Assembly: GCA_035564555.1 (NCBI GenBank)
Contig: DATMTS010000083.1
Coordinates: forward strand, 1 to 18,833
Direction of reading: 5' to 3'
DNA: 18,833 nt
Origin: DATMTS01 sp035564555
Lineage (GTDB): Bacteria; Actinomycetota; Actinomycetes; Actinomycetales; Microbacteriaceae
The position numbers and the translations under genes were made by a program. The notes below the pieces were generated by a model. It was not told the origin of the DNA, did no database searches, and worked only from the letters and a program-made list of their open reading frames with translations. Positions within the stretch are counted from its first letter, which is position 1; each line of letters starts with the position of its first letter. This document shows, piece by piece, positions 8,091-15,141 of the stretch.

Positions 8091-9005
8091 TCAGCCCTTC
8101 ACGGCCCCGCTGTTGCCCGCTGCCCGGAGGATGTTGCGCTGGAAGATCATGAAAAGCGCGACGGGAACCAGCACCGAGACGAACAGCACGGCCATGAACT
8201 GAGCGAGCGGCATGCTGTGCGAGAACGAGGGCAGCACGACCGAGATCGGCTGGGTGGCAGGGTCAGGGAGCGCCAGCAGCGGCCACAGAAAGTCCTTGTA
8301 GCTGCCGATCGCGCTCAGAAGCGCGACCACGCCGATGACGGGGCGCGACAGCGGAAGCACAAGCGAGAAGAAGATGCGGAACGGCCCGGCGCCATCGATG
8401 CGTGCCGCTTCGAAGATCTCGCCGGGGATGCTCGCGAAGAACCGCTGCACCAGCAGTATGTTGAACGCGCTCGCCGCGGCCGGGAACCACACTGCCGAGT
8501 AGGTGCCCAGCAGGCCGAGGTCGTTCACCGTCAGATAGAGCGAGACGAGCGAGATCACGCCGGGGATGAAGAGCGTGGCGAGCACGGCGACGAAGACCGC
8601 CTTCGCGTACTTGGGCTTCAGCACGGCCAGACCGTAGCCCCCCGTCGTCGCGACGACGAGGGCCAGGATCGTGGAGCCGCCCACGGTCCACAGTGTGTTC
8701 AGGAAGTACCTGCCGAAGTTGACCTTGGCCCAGGCCTGGGTGAAGTTCTCCCAGTGCAGACCGCTCGGCCAGAGCGAGAACGGGTCCGCGATGATCTCGT
8801 TCGATGTGGACGTGGCCGCCTTCAACAGCCACACGAGCGGGCCGACGCACACCAGTGTGACGACCACCAGCAGGACGACCGTTCCGAGCCAGATCAGGAT
8901 GCGTGGCGCACTCCGCTTCTTGTCGAGCGGCGACACGATGCTGCGCTCGCCGGGCTCGAACGCCTGGCGGCGGCGGATCCTGGGTTGTTCGAGTGCGCGG
9001 CTCAT
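8091..9005 (-). CDS. ABC sugar transporter permease, MalG/CUT1 type
   Basis: This 304-aa inner-membrane permease forms the import channel with the other permease. After a basic N-terminus (RIRRRQAFEPG, SPLDKKRSAPR) come about six hydrophobic segments, starting at ILIWLGTVVLLVVVTLVCVG. The ATPase-docking EAA loop is seen as EIFEAARIDGAGPFRIFFSL. The end FMIFQRNILRAAGNSGAVKG is typical of MalG-like proteins (FQR...GAVKG). The ATG at 9005 overlaps the stop of the upstream permease as ATGA, implying coupled translation. A longer open frame continues upstream through the other permease region, but there it is only antiparallel-frame noise. No ABC ATPase gene is present; CUT1 importers in actinobacteria often share a genome-wide MsiK-type ATPase, which is the likely partner (inference). 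A decayed relative of its C-terminus lies at 16343-16504. Confidence 0.93.
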   Translation of the reverse strand: MSRALEQPRIRRRQAFEPGERSIVSPLDKKRSAPRILIWLGTVVLLVVVTLVCVGPLVWLLKAATSTSNEIIADPFSLWPSGLHWENFTQAWAKVNFGRYFLNTLWTVGGSTILALVVATTGGYGLAVLKPKYAKAVFVAVLATLFIPGVISLVSLYLTVNDLGLLGTYSAVWFPAAASAFNILLVQRFFASIPGEIFEAARIDGAGPFRIFFSLVLPLSRPVIGVVALLSAIGSYKDFLWPLLALPDPATQPISVVLPSFSHSMPLAQFMAVLFVSVLVPVALFMIFQRNILRAAGNSGAVKG

Positions 9006-10015
9006 GAGTTGCTCCAGCGTCGCGTGACGCGCAGGTAGACGAATGACAGGATGCCCAGGCCGATGGCCAGCAGCACACTGAGGGCGGTCGCCGTGCCGTA
9101 GTTCCCCGAGACGAAGGCATAGCGGAAGATGAGCATCAGGATGGTGAGGGTGTGGTTCTCGGGACCGCCGCCGGTCATCACGTACGGCTCGGTGAAGATC
9201 TGGAACGTGCCGATCAGCTGGAGCAGCAGCAGCACGAGGATGACGCCCCGCAGTTGAGGGAGCGTGATGTGCCAGATTCGTTTCCAGATTCCGGATCCGT
9301 CGACCTCGGCCGCGTCGTACAGCTCGGTCTGCACGCCCATGATGGTGGCCAGGTACACGATCGTGGCAGTGCCGAATGACGCCCAGGTCGCCTGGAACAC
9401 GATCGAGGGCATCGCGAGGGCTGCGCTGTTCAGCCAGGGCAGCGCGCCGATCCCGAACCATCCGAGAACCGTGTTGAAGACGCCGTGGGAGCTGGGGTCG
9501 TAGAACGTCTGCCACAGGAGCACGGCGGCGACGGGCGGAAGGATGACCGGCAGGTAGACGAAGACCGCAGCGATCTGCCGGGAGCGCCGCAACTCTCCGA
9601 TGGCGATGCCGAGGACCAGTGGAACGGGGAAGCCGATCGCGAGCGCCAGCACCGTGAACCAGGTTGTGTTCAACACGGCGGTCGGCAGAAGGGGGTCGCC
9701 GAGCACCTTGGTGAAGTTGTCGAACCACACCCACTGAGTGGAGATGAAGTTCGTCTGCTCCATGCTCAGCGGCAGTGACCGCACGATCGGCCACCAGCTG
9801 AACAGTGCGAACACGATGAGCGTCGGCAGGAAGAAGACGAGCGTGGCGGGGCCGCCGGCGCGCACCCAACGGCGCAGCCTGCCTCCGGCCCTCCCGCCCA
9901 CGGCGGCGCGTCCATCGCCGGCGCGAGGCGATCCGATGCCGGTTCGCGTTCCGGTGGCATCCGCCTGGCGACGCTTGTCGGGTGGGCGCCGAGCGGGTGT
10001 GGTGATTCGTGTCAT
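9002..10015 (-). CDS. ABC sugar transporter permease, MalF/UgpA (CUT1) type
   Basis: This 337-aa membrane subunit has a long, basic, Arg/Gly/Pro-rich cytoplasmic N-terminus (about 52 residues) followed by about six membrane spans starting at TLVFFLPTLIVFALFSWWPI. The EAA motif appears as LYDAAEVDGSGIWKRIWHITLP, split around residues 235-256. The segment TGGGPENHTLTILMLIFRYAF is typical of MalF-like permeases. The Shine-Dalgarno AGGGAG lies 9 nt ahead of the ATG at 10015. It follows the solute-binding protein after a 65-nt gap that holds a strong hairpin, and overlaps the next permease by 4 nt. The family is certain; the transported sugar is not readable from sequence. Confidence 0.93.
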   Translation of the reverse strand: MTRITTPARRPPDKRRQADATGTRTGIGSPRAGDGRAAVGGRAGGRLRRWVRAGGPATLVFFLPTLIVFALFSWWPIVRSLPLSMEQTNFISTQWVWFDNFTKVLGDPLLPTAVLNTTWFTVLALAIGFPVPLVLGIAIGELRRSRQIAAVFVYLPVILPPVAAVLLWQTFYDPSSHGVFNTVLGWFGIGALPWLNSAALAMPSIVFQATWASFGTATIVYLATIMGVQTELYDAAEVDGSGIWKRIWHITLPQLRGVILVLLLLQLIGTFQIFTEPYVMTGGGPENHTLTILMLIFRYAFVSGNYGTATALSVLLAIGLGILSFVYLRVTRRWSNS

Positions 10016-10042
10016 CGCGTGAAGCTCCCTGACGTGGTCGTG

Positions 10043-10072
10043 GGCCCGCCCCCGAGAATGCGAGGGCGGGCC
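10043..10072 (-). other. Intercistronic hairpin between SBP and permease genes
   Basis: The arms GGCCCGCCC (10043-10051) and GGGCGGGCC (10064-10072) give 9 perfect pairs, followed after one mismatch by two more pairs and a 6-nt loop. It lies 9 nt past the solute-binding-protein stop and has no T-tract downstream on the minus strand. Such hairpins after malE-type genes commonly protect the upstream mRNA so that binding protein is made in excess over the permeases. I infer that role here; partial termination is the alternative. Confidence 0.65.
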
Positions 10073-10080
10073 ATGAGGGA

Positions 10081-11442
10081 TCAGCCTGCGGCGATCGCCG
10101 ACTGCACCTGGGTTTGCGTGTTCTGCAGCAACGAGTCGATGTCAGTGCCCTTGTTGGTGAGCACGGCCTGCACAACATTGTCGAGGATGCCGTACACCTG
10201 CTGCGCCTGCGTCATCGGCTCCGGAACGAGAGGCAGCGTCGTCGTGGAGGCGAGGTACGCCTTGTAGTTGTCCCGCGGCACGTTGATCTCGTCCTTGACC
10301 CACCCGAGGTATCGGTCGTTGGTGGCGTTGTCGAACAACTGGAGGCCCGGCGCTCCCACGGCGCTGCCGTCGGCTGCTGCGGCCTTCGCGGTCGTGATCG
10401 CGGTGGCCTCGTTGAAGTACTGCCGGTAGTAGATCCAGTCGACGTACTTCAGGCCGGCGCTGATCTGCGCCTGAGTCGCCTTCGGCTTGAAGATGGCGAT
10501 CGATCCACCGCCGAGGGTGCCGAGGCCGGCATTCTCCTGGGGCAGTGGCGCCAGGCCGAAGTCGTCCTTCTTCATCCCGTCGTTGGTGACGGCGAAGTTG
10601 TAGCCGTCCGAGCCGTTGACCATCATGCCCACGGTGCCCGCCGCCATCTGCTTGAAGACGTCGTCCTGGTTCAGCAGGAAGTTCGAGCCGAACGAGTTGT
10701 CGTCCCAGCGCATCTGCTGGTAGAGCTTGAGCGCGTTCTTCGTCGCGGAGTTGTCGATCGTGGCCTTCTTGCCGTCCTGCGACTCGATGGTGTGGCCGAA
10801 GGCGTAGCTGAGCGCGGTGAGCGACCAGCCGCCGGTGTTGTTGGTGGTCATGGCCGCGTAGCCCTGAGCGCCCGTCTTCTGCGTGATGGTCTTGGCGTCG
10901 GCGCGCACCTCCTCCCACGAGGTCGGCGGCTTGTCAGGATCGAGTCCCGCCTTCGTGAACAGGGCGCGGTTGTAGATCAGCGCCATCGTGTACGCGCCGA
11001 TCGCGGCACCGTAGGTCTTGCCGCCCGCCTGGGCGACCTTCGCGACCGTCGGGTTGACCTTGGATGCCTGAGGGTCGGCCTTGATCTCGCTCGTGATGTC
11101 GGCGACCTGCCCACGCGCGATCAGCGACTGGATGTCGGTGAACGGCACCGAGATGACGTCGGGCATCTTGCCCGAGGCGACGAGCGCCTGGAACGTCTGC
11201 GCGTCGTAACTCGTGGTGGTGGTGTTCACCTTGATGTTCGGGTTTGCTTTCTCGAAGTCCGCAACCCGCTTCTTGTAGACCTTCAGCGCGGCCGTCTGGT
11301 CGCTGGTCGGCTCGTTGCCGACGGTGATCGTGACCTTGCCACCGCTGCCGCCGTTGTCCGAGCCGCTGCAGCCGGCCAGGCCGGCACCTGCCAGGGCCAC
11401 GAGTGCGAGCGGCGCAATGGTGCGCCAGAGCTTCTTCTTCAT
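10081..11442 (-). CDS. ABC transporter extracellular solute-binding lipoprotein (sugar, SBP family 1)
   Basis: This 453-aa lipoprotein captures the transported sugar outside the membrane. The N-terminus MKKKLWRTIAPLALVALAGAG leads to a lipobox LAGC with Cys25 as the lipidated residue, followed by a Ser/Gly/Asn linker. The mature part has MalE-like features: VTITVGNEPTSD, YDAQTFQALVASGKMPDVISV, TYGAAIGAYTMALIYNRALF, TSWEEVRADAK, and the MMVNGSDGYNF segment in the second lobe. GAGGAA precedes the ATG at 11442. The leader between this gene and the upstream dehydratase (11443-11531) contains a tandem repeat and gives a CA-rich mRNA. It belongs to the six-gene operon with two permeases downstream. 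Substrate is unknown; neighbours suggest an oligosaccharide or sugar acid. Confidence 0.94.
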   Translation of the reverse strand: MKKKLWRTIAPLALVALAGAGLAGCSGSDNGGSGGKVTITVGNEPTSDQTAALKVYKKRVADFEKANPNIKVNTTTTSYDAQTFQALVASGKMPDVISVPFTDIQSLIARGQVADITSEIKADPQASKVNPTVAKVAQAGGKTYGAAIGAYTMALIYNRALFTKAGLDPDKPPTSWEEVRADAKTITQKTGAQGYAAMTTNNTGGWSLTALSYAFGHTIESQDGKKATIDNSATKNALKLYQQMRWDDNSFGSNFLLNQDDVFKQMAAGTVGMMVNGSDGYNFAVTNDGMKKDDFGLAPLPQENAGLGTLGGGSIAIFKPKATQAQISAGLKYVDWIYYRQYFNEATAITTAKAAAADGSAVGAPGLQLFDNATNDRYLGWVKDEINVPRDNYKAYLASTTTLPLVPEPMTQAQQVYGILDNVVQAVLTNKGTDIDSLLQNTQTQVQSAIAAG

Positions 11443-11455
11443 GGATTCCTCACTT

Positions 11456-11505
11456 CGTTGTGGTGATTGCGTTGTTGGTGCGTTGTGGTGAGTGCGTTGG
11501 TGATG
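11456..11505. repeat. Imperfect 25-bp tandem repeat in the SBP leader
   Basis: Two head-to-tail copies occupy 11456-11480 and 11481-11505. Both start CGTTGTGGTGA and continue with (T/G)TGCGTTG before diverging slightly. On the coding (minus) strand the transcript is rich in CACAACG and CACCA and poor in structure, immediately upstream of the solute-binding-protein Shine-Dalgarno. An unstructured CA-rich leader could favour ribosome loading. No dyad-symmetric operator is visible inside it. Confidence 0.6.
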
Positions 11506-11531
11506 CGTCCGCGCCGGGAGGGCGTCGGGTT

Positions 11532-12800
11532 TCAGGGGGCGATCAGGCCGCCGTCCAGACCCCGGACCTTTGCTGCCCAGGCATCATGCCCGGACAGGCC
11601 AGGTGCAAAACGGGATGCCTCTGACTCGTCGAGGTCGATCCCCCACCCCGGGGCGTCATTGGGTCGAAGCCAGCCGTCTTCGATGCGCAGCGTTCCGGGG
11701 AAGACCGAGTGAACGGCATCCCGGTATTCGTGGCCCTCCTGGATGCCGAAGGCAGGGCTCGTCACATCGAGCGCGACGTTCGCCGCCGCGCCGATCGGGG
11801 AGGTGTCCCCTGGCGCGTGCCAGGCTGTGCGAACGCCGACGAGTTCGGCTGCCGCCGCGATCTTGCGCGCCGGCGTCAGACCGCCGAGGTCGGAGACATG
11901 GGAGCGGATGTAGTCGACGCCGCCGTTCAGCACCAGCCGCGCCGCGTCGGTGACCGAGGTCGTGAGCTCGCCGACAGCGATGGGAACGGGTGAGTTGTCT
12001 CGCACTTCGGGAAGCCGGTCCCAGTGCTCCGGCGGCAACACGTCCTCGAGGAAGAACAGTCGATACGGCTCGAGCGATCGGGCCAGCACCACGGCTTGCT
12101 TGGGGCTCAGCCGCGAATGCACGTCGTGCAGCAACTCGACGTCGTCCCCCAGCCTGCTGCGCGCGGCCTCGAAGAGGCGCGGCACCGTGTAGAGGTATTC
12201 GGATGCACTCCACCCGCCCGGGTACGGTGCCCGAGGGTCGTTGATTTCTCGCGTCGGGCGCGCGCCGTAGTGCCCGGCCCCTGGCTGCCCGACCTGGATG
12301 CGCACATGCCGGAGTCCACCCTCGAGCAGCTGTTCCGCGTTGTCGATGGCCTCGTCGATCGATCCACCGCCGGCGTGCAGATAGGTGTCGGCCGCGCCGC
12401 GAACGCGGCCGCCGAGCAGCTCGTAGACGGGGAGGCCGGCGCGCTTGCCTGCGATGTCCCAGAGTGCTTGATCGAGTCCGGAGATGGCGTTGTTGCCGAC
12501 GGGCCCCTCGCGCCAGTACGAGGAGAACCGAGCCAGACGTACCAGATCCTCGATGTCGGCCGGATGCCGGCCGATGACCAGTCGCGCGAGGTGGTCTTCT
12601 ACGTAGCTGACGACCGCGTGCCACCGCTGCGTGAAGGTGGCGCAGCCGAGGCCGTACAGGCCGTCGTCGTTGGTCGTCACCTTGACCACGACGAGCGGGA
12701 TCCCTTCCGGCGCTGTCGCGATCGCCGTGACTCCCGTGATGCGTAGTTCGTCCCGCGCGGGCCACGGTGCGCCGAACGGCGATGCCCCTGTCTCGCTCAT
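11532..12800 (-). CDS. Mannonate/gluconate dehydratase-like (ManD/RspA subgroup) enolase-superfamily enzyme
   Basis: This 422-aa enzyme is predicted to dehydrate a sugar acid such as D-mannonate or D-gluconate to 2-keto-3-deoxygluconate in the cytoplasm. The start at 12800 is chosen because it overlaps the dehydrogenase stop as ATGA; an upstream in-frame ATG lies within that gene. Subgroup marks are YWREGPV near 95-101, GGGSIDEAIDNA (144-155), IQVGQPGAGHYG, the catalytic DVH (D226, H228) in LLHDVHSRLSP, metal ligands E252 (LEDVLP) and E278 (GELTTS), H328 in the loop WHAPGDTSP, and IQEGHEY near 353-359. ManD-type enzymes vary greatly in activity and some have none known. The loop here, HAPGD, differs from the HGATD/HGPSD forms I know, so substrate and activity are open. 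It shares the operon with a DgoD-like dehydratase. Confidence 0.82.
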   Translation of the reverse strand: MSETGASPFGAPWPARDELRITGVTAIATAPEGIPLVVVKVTTNDDGLYGLGCATFTQRWHAVVSYVEDHLARLVIGRHPADIEDLVRLARFSSYWREGPVGNNAISGLDQALWDIAGKRAGLPVYELLGGRVRGAADTYLHAGGGSIDEAIDNAEQLLEGGLRHVRIQVGQPGAGHYGARPTREINDPRAPYPGGWSASEYLYTVPRLFEAARSRLGDDVELLHDVHSRLSPKQAVVLARSLEPYRLFFLEDVLPPEHWDRLPEVRDNSPVPIAVGELTTSVTDAARLVLNGGVDYIRSHVSDLGGLTPARKIAAAAELVGVRTAWHAPGDTSPIGAAANVALDVTSPAFGIQEGHEYRDAVHSVFPGTLRIEDGWLRPNDAPGWGIDLDESEASRFAPGLSGHDAWAAKVRGLDGGLIAP

Positions 12801-13708
12801 CTGGCGGCTCCGGAAACGTTCGCCGATGCATCCAGTTCGGTTTTCGGCGTCCACCCCAGGAGTTCGCCGGCCACGGACGTGTCGACCAGGCTCTCGCGAC
12901 CCGCGAAGCGTCGCCGGCGTTCGACCTGCGGTGCGTACCGGTCGAGCAGGACGTCGGTGTCGTAGGGAAGGCGCGTGTTGGCGGCTGCGAGCAGCATCGT
13001 GTGGGCGCCGCGAACGGGCGTCGTGAGCCCGAGCACGATGGCGTCGACGGCGTCCTCGAGCACGAGGTACGACCAGCCCTCTCTACCGAGCCGTTCGATC
13101 TCCCTTTCGTTGTCGAGGAGTTCTCGATTGAGCTCGATGAGCGCCTCGCGGTCTTTGACCAGCGGAAATCGGAAGGCGACCACGTCGATGCCCCACCTGC
13201 TGTTCGCCCAGCGAGCGGTGTGCTCATCGACCCATTTCGACAACGAGTAGGCGTCGTCGTGGGCGATGGGTGAGTTCTCGTCGAGGGGGAAGTACGCGGG
13301 GAGGATCGGGTGCCTGTTCATCGGCACCCCGAACGCGTTGATCGACCCCGCGATCACGGCGCGCGTGACACCGGCCGCACCAGCTCGGTCGAGGATCGTG
13401 AAAGTCGCTGAGGTGTTACGCACGAACACCTCCCTGGCCGGAGCAAGACTCGGGTGTGCGATGGCGGCAAGGTGAGCCACCCCATCGACTCCGTACATCG
13501 CCGCTTCAGCGACGGCATCGTCGGCGGCATCAGCGACGATGACGTGCTGGGCCGGGCTCGTCGAATCGAAGTCGAGCCCGAGAGCGGTGACTTCCACGCC
13601 GTGCGACAGGAGACGTTCGACGAGGGCCCCGCCGATCATGCCGTCAGCGCCCGTCACGAGAACGTGACGTGGCAGCGCTCGGCGGGGGGCGGTGCTCTCG
13701 GGTGCCAA
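12797..13708 (-). CDS. NAD(P)-dependent extended-SDR sugar dehydrogenase/epimerase (uronate-dehydrogenase-like)
   Basis: This is the first gene of the six-gene operon and encodes about 303 aa. The Rossmann motif VLVTGADGMIGG (GxxGxxG at G20, G23, G26) opens the domain. HLAAIAHPS follows near 79-87, Ser122 lies in AGSINAFG, and the catalytic YSLSK has Y154 and K158. This combination is the extended SDR pattern. In this setting an oxidation of an aldose or uronate at C1 to a lactone that feeds the dehydratases is more likely than epimerisation, but that is inference. A longer frame begins at an ATG at 13747, but that codon lies inside an operator palindrome. The TTG at 13708, five bases after GGAG, is preferred and puts the Rossmann motif at the usual position. 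A degenerate copy of its N-terminal part is at 16513-16760. Confidence 0.8.
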   Translation of the reverse strand: MAPESTAPRRALPRHVLVTGADGMIGGALVERLLSHGVEVTALGLDFDSTSPAQHVIVADAADDAVAEAAMYGVDGVAHLAAIAHPSLAPAREVFVRNTSATFTILDRAGAAGVTRAVIAGSINAFGVPMNRHPILPAYFPLDENSPIAHDDAYSLSKWVDEHTARWANSRWGIDVVAFRFPLVKDREALIELNRELLDNEREIERLGREGWSYLVLEDAVDAIVLGLTTPVRGAHTMLLAAANTRLPYDTDVLLDRYAPQVERRRRFAGRESLVDTSVAGELLGWTPKTELDASANVSGAAR

Positions 13709-13729
13709 CAGGTCTCCAATGATCCATGT

Positions 13730-13745
13730 GCGAAACTGCTTTCGC
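13730..13745. promoter_or_regulatory. LacI-type operator at the six-gene operon promoter
   Basis: GCGAAACTGCTTTCGC has perfect 6-bp inverted arms (GCGAAA / TTTCGC) around CTGC. It lies between the predicted -10 (13762-13767) and the TTG start at 13708. It matches the site at 14899-14914 in 12 of its first 13 bases. A related half-site, ACCGCTTGC on the minus strand, falls within the promoter spacer (13774-13782). Repression by the adjacent LacI regulator 2 is the simplest reading. Confidence 0.72.
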
Positions 13746-13761
13746 ATGCGGTTTCGGACAC

Positions 13762-13789
13762 ATAATCACAACGGCAAGCGGTCTGTCAA
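13762..13789 (-). promoter_or_regulatory. Sigma-70-type promoter for the six-gene operon
   Basis: On the minus strand a consensus TTGACA (13789-13784) is followed after 16 bp by GATTAT (13767-13762). The transcription start would fall near 13755, giving a leader of about 47 nt that contains the operator and the GGAG of the dehydrogenase. The promoter lies between the stop of lacI 2 (13822) and the operon, so the operon can be read independently of the regulator gene. Confidence 0.7.
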
Positions 13790-13821
13790 CCGGAATCCGA
13801 GAAATGCCAAGACGACCGCGG

Positions 13822-14841
13822 TCACCGACGACTGGATGGCCCCACCACGAGCGTCGGCACCGAGTAATGCTCGCCGGGAGCCCGCTCGTTCATGAGGAGG
13901 CTCGCGGCACCCAGTCGGCCGAGCTCCATGAGCTCGAGGTCGACCGAGGTCAGCTGACGCGACCCGGGCTGATCGACCACCGTGCCTTCCCAGTTGTCGA
14001 CGCCGACGAGAGCCACGTCATCGGGCACCCGGATGCCTGCAGCGGCACAGGCGTCGATGAGGCCGAGAGCGATGTGGTCGTTGCCGCAGAAGATCGCGTC
14101 GAACTTCGCACCGGATTCGATGAGTTCGGTCAGCGAACGAGCACCCCGCTGCCGAGTCCAGTCCCCGTAGATCACCGGACCCACCGGTTCGAGTCCGGCA
14201 TCCACGAGCGCATCGCGCATGCCTTCCTTGCGCCGCCCCGCCGCGATGCTGGAGCGCGGTCCCGTGATGTGGGCGATGCGAGTGCTTCCGCCGCTGATCA
14301 GGTGTTCTGTTGCCAACCGTCCCGCCAGCCGGTTGTCAGGCAGATACATCACGTCGCTCTCATCGCTCGATGCGGTGAACACGTAGGTCACGGGAACTTC
14401 GAAGTGGTGGGTGAGCGACGGAGAGACGTGCTCATGACCGTCGCCGATGACCAGCAGGCCGTCGATGCGCCGTGCCTGCAGCTCCCGGAGGCTGTGCGCC
14501 ATGGCTTTGCTCTCGTTGACGTCCCCGTCGTAGACGAGCGCTGCCTGATTCTGGTCGCCCAGTTGCAGAACGGCCCCAATTGTCACCGGCCTGGCGAACG
14601 TGTTCTTCGCGCGATGAGTGAGCACGCCTATGATTCCGCTCCGCCCGGACGCGAACGAACGCGCCAGCGCATCCGGTCGGAAGTCCAACCGGTCCGCAGC
14701 CGCTTGCACCCGGTCGCGGGTGGCCTGGGAGATACGGGTGCTGCCGTTGAGCGCCTTGGAAGCGGTCGCCAGCGATACGCCGGCCACCGCCGCCACGTCA
14801 CTGAGACGCACAGTTCTCCCGCTCGCCACGCTGACGAGCAT
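13822..14841 (-). CDS. LacI/GalR-family transcriptional regulator 2
   Basis: This encodes a repressor of up to 339 aa. The helix-turn-helix RLSDVAAVAGVSLATASKAL is followed by the hinge YRP-like region LDFRPDALARSFASGRSG and an effector domain with IDGLLVIGDGHE, IFCGNDHIALG and DDVALVGVDNWEG. The start is uncertain: the ATG at 14841 lacks a clear Shine-Dalgarno, whereas the GTG at 14811 has GGGAG 4 nt ahead and would begin directly at MRLSDVA. It sits upstream of, and on the same strand as, the six-gene operon, and divergent from the CE15 gene. Matching operator-like sites lie in both control regions, so it probably represses all three units, including itself. It is a paralogue of regulator 1. 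Confidence 0.92.
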   Translation of the reverse strand: MLVSVASGRTVRLSDVAAVAGVSLATASKALNGSTRISQATRDRVQAAADRLDFRPDALARSFASGRSGIIGVLTHRAKNTFARPVTIGAVLQLGDQNQAALVYDGDVNESKAMAHSLRELQARRIDGLLVIGDGHEHVSPSLTHHFEVPVTYVFTASSDESDVMYLPDNRLAGRLATEHLISGGSTRIAHITGPRSSIAAGRRKEGMRDALVDAGLEPVGPVIYGDWTRQRGARSLTELIESGAKFDAIFCGNDHIALGLIDACAAAGIRVPDDVALVGVDNWEGTVVDQPGSRQLTSVDLELMELGRLGAASLLMNERAPGEHYSVPTLVVGPSSRR

Positions 14842-14898
14842 ATCGCCGAGGAAGAGAGTTTCGGCGCCGTACTCGCAGAAGTGGCACTAGCGTCAGAT

Positions 14899-14914
14899 GC
14901 GAAACCGCTTTACC
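14899..14914. promoter_or_regulatory. LacI-type operator in the lacI 2 / CE15 divergent region
   Basis: GCGAAACCGCTTTACC carries the core AAACCGCTTT with a central CG. It shares GCGAAAC(C/T)GCTTT with the site in front of the six-gene operon. It lies 58 nt upstream of the farther lacI 2 start and about 100 nt upstream of the first reading frame toward the esterase, so it could control both directions. Only one half is extended to GCGAAA; the right arm is imperfect. Confidence 0.68.
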
Positions 14915-14955
14915 ATTGCGGTAGTGGCGATGCTGGTGGCGATGCGCCAAATGGA

Positions 14956-14969
14956 TTGAACCGGATCAA
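14956..14969. promoter_or_regulatory. Near-palindrome upstream of the CE15 gene
   Basis: TTGAACCGGATCAA pairs in 12 of 14 positions (TTGA/TCAA and CCGG, with one mismatched pair between them). It lies 40 nt upstream of the ATG at 15010 and differs from the GCGAAAC(C/T)GCTTT sites, so it may bind another regulator or be a second, diverged operator. No clear promoter hexamers were found beside it. Confidence 0.4.
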
Positions 14970-15009
14970 CCCATGGTGATTCCGGCGACGAGTTGAACAA
15001 GGGGGTTCC

Positions 15010-15141
15010 ATGCCTGACGCCGCGGCCGCCCCGATCGAGCTCGACGCCGCGTGCGCTTGCGCCCGGCACGACGCGCTCGTCCCGACCGATCGGTTTGCCG
15101 ACGAGGTGGCGCAGCGGCGAGAGCGGGCGCAACGTGGATGA
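15010..15141 (+). other. Short coding-like frame before the CE15 gene; probable frameshifted N-terminus
   Basis: An ATG at 15010 with a strong GGGGG Shine-Dalgarno opens a 43-codon frame (MPDAAAAPIELDAACAC and onward to AQRRERAQRG) that stops at TGA 15139-15141. GC at third positions is high, as in real genes here, while the esterase frame upstream of about 15130 looks like Pro/Arg/Ser-rich noise. The two frames differ by one base. The likely readings are that this is the true N-terminus separated from the esterase by a one-base indel (mutation or sequencing error), or that it is a small leader peptide overlapping the esterase GTG at 15134 by 8 nt. Confidence 0.5.

Noticed and set aside
8091..10178. 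A 695-codon frame suggesting a fused double permease
   Set aside because: Upstream of 9005 the frame is Arg/His/Pro-rich noise overlapping the true upstream permease; the real start is the ATGA overlap at 9005.
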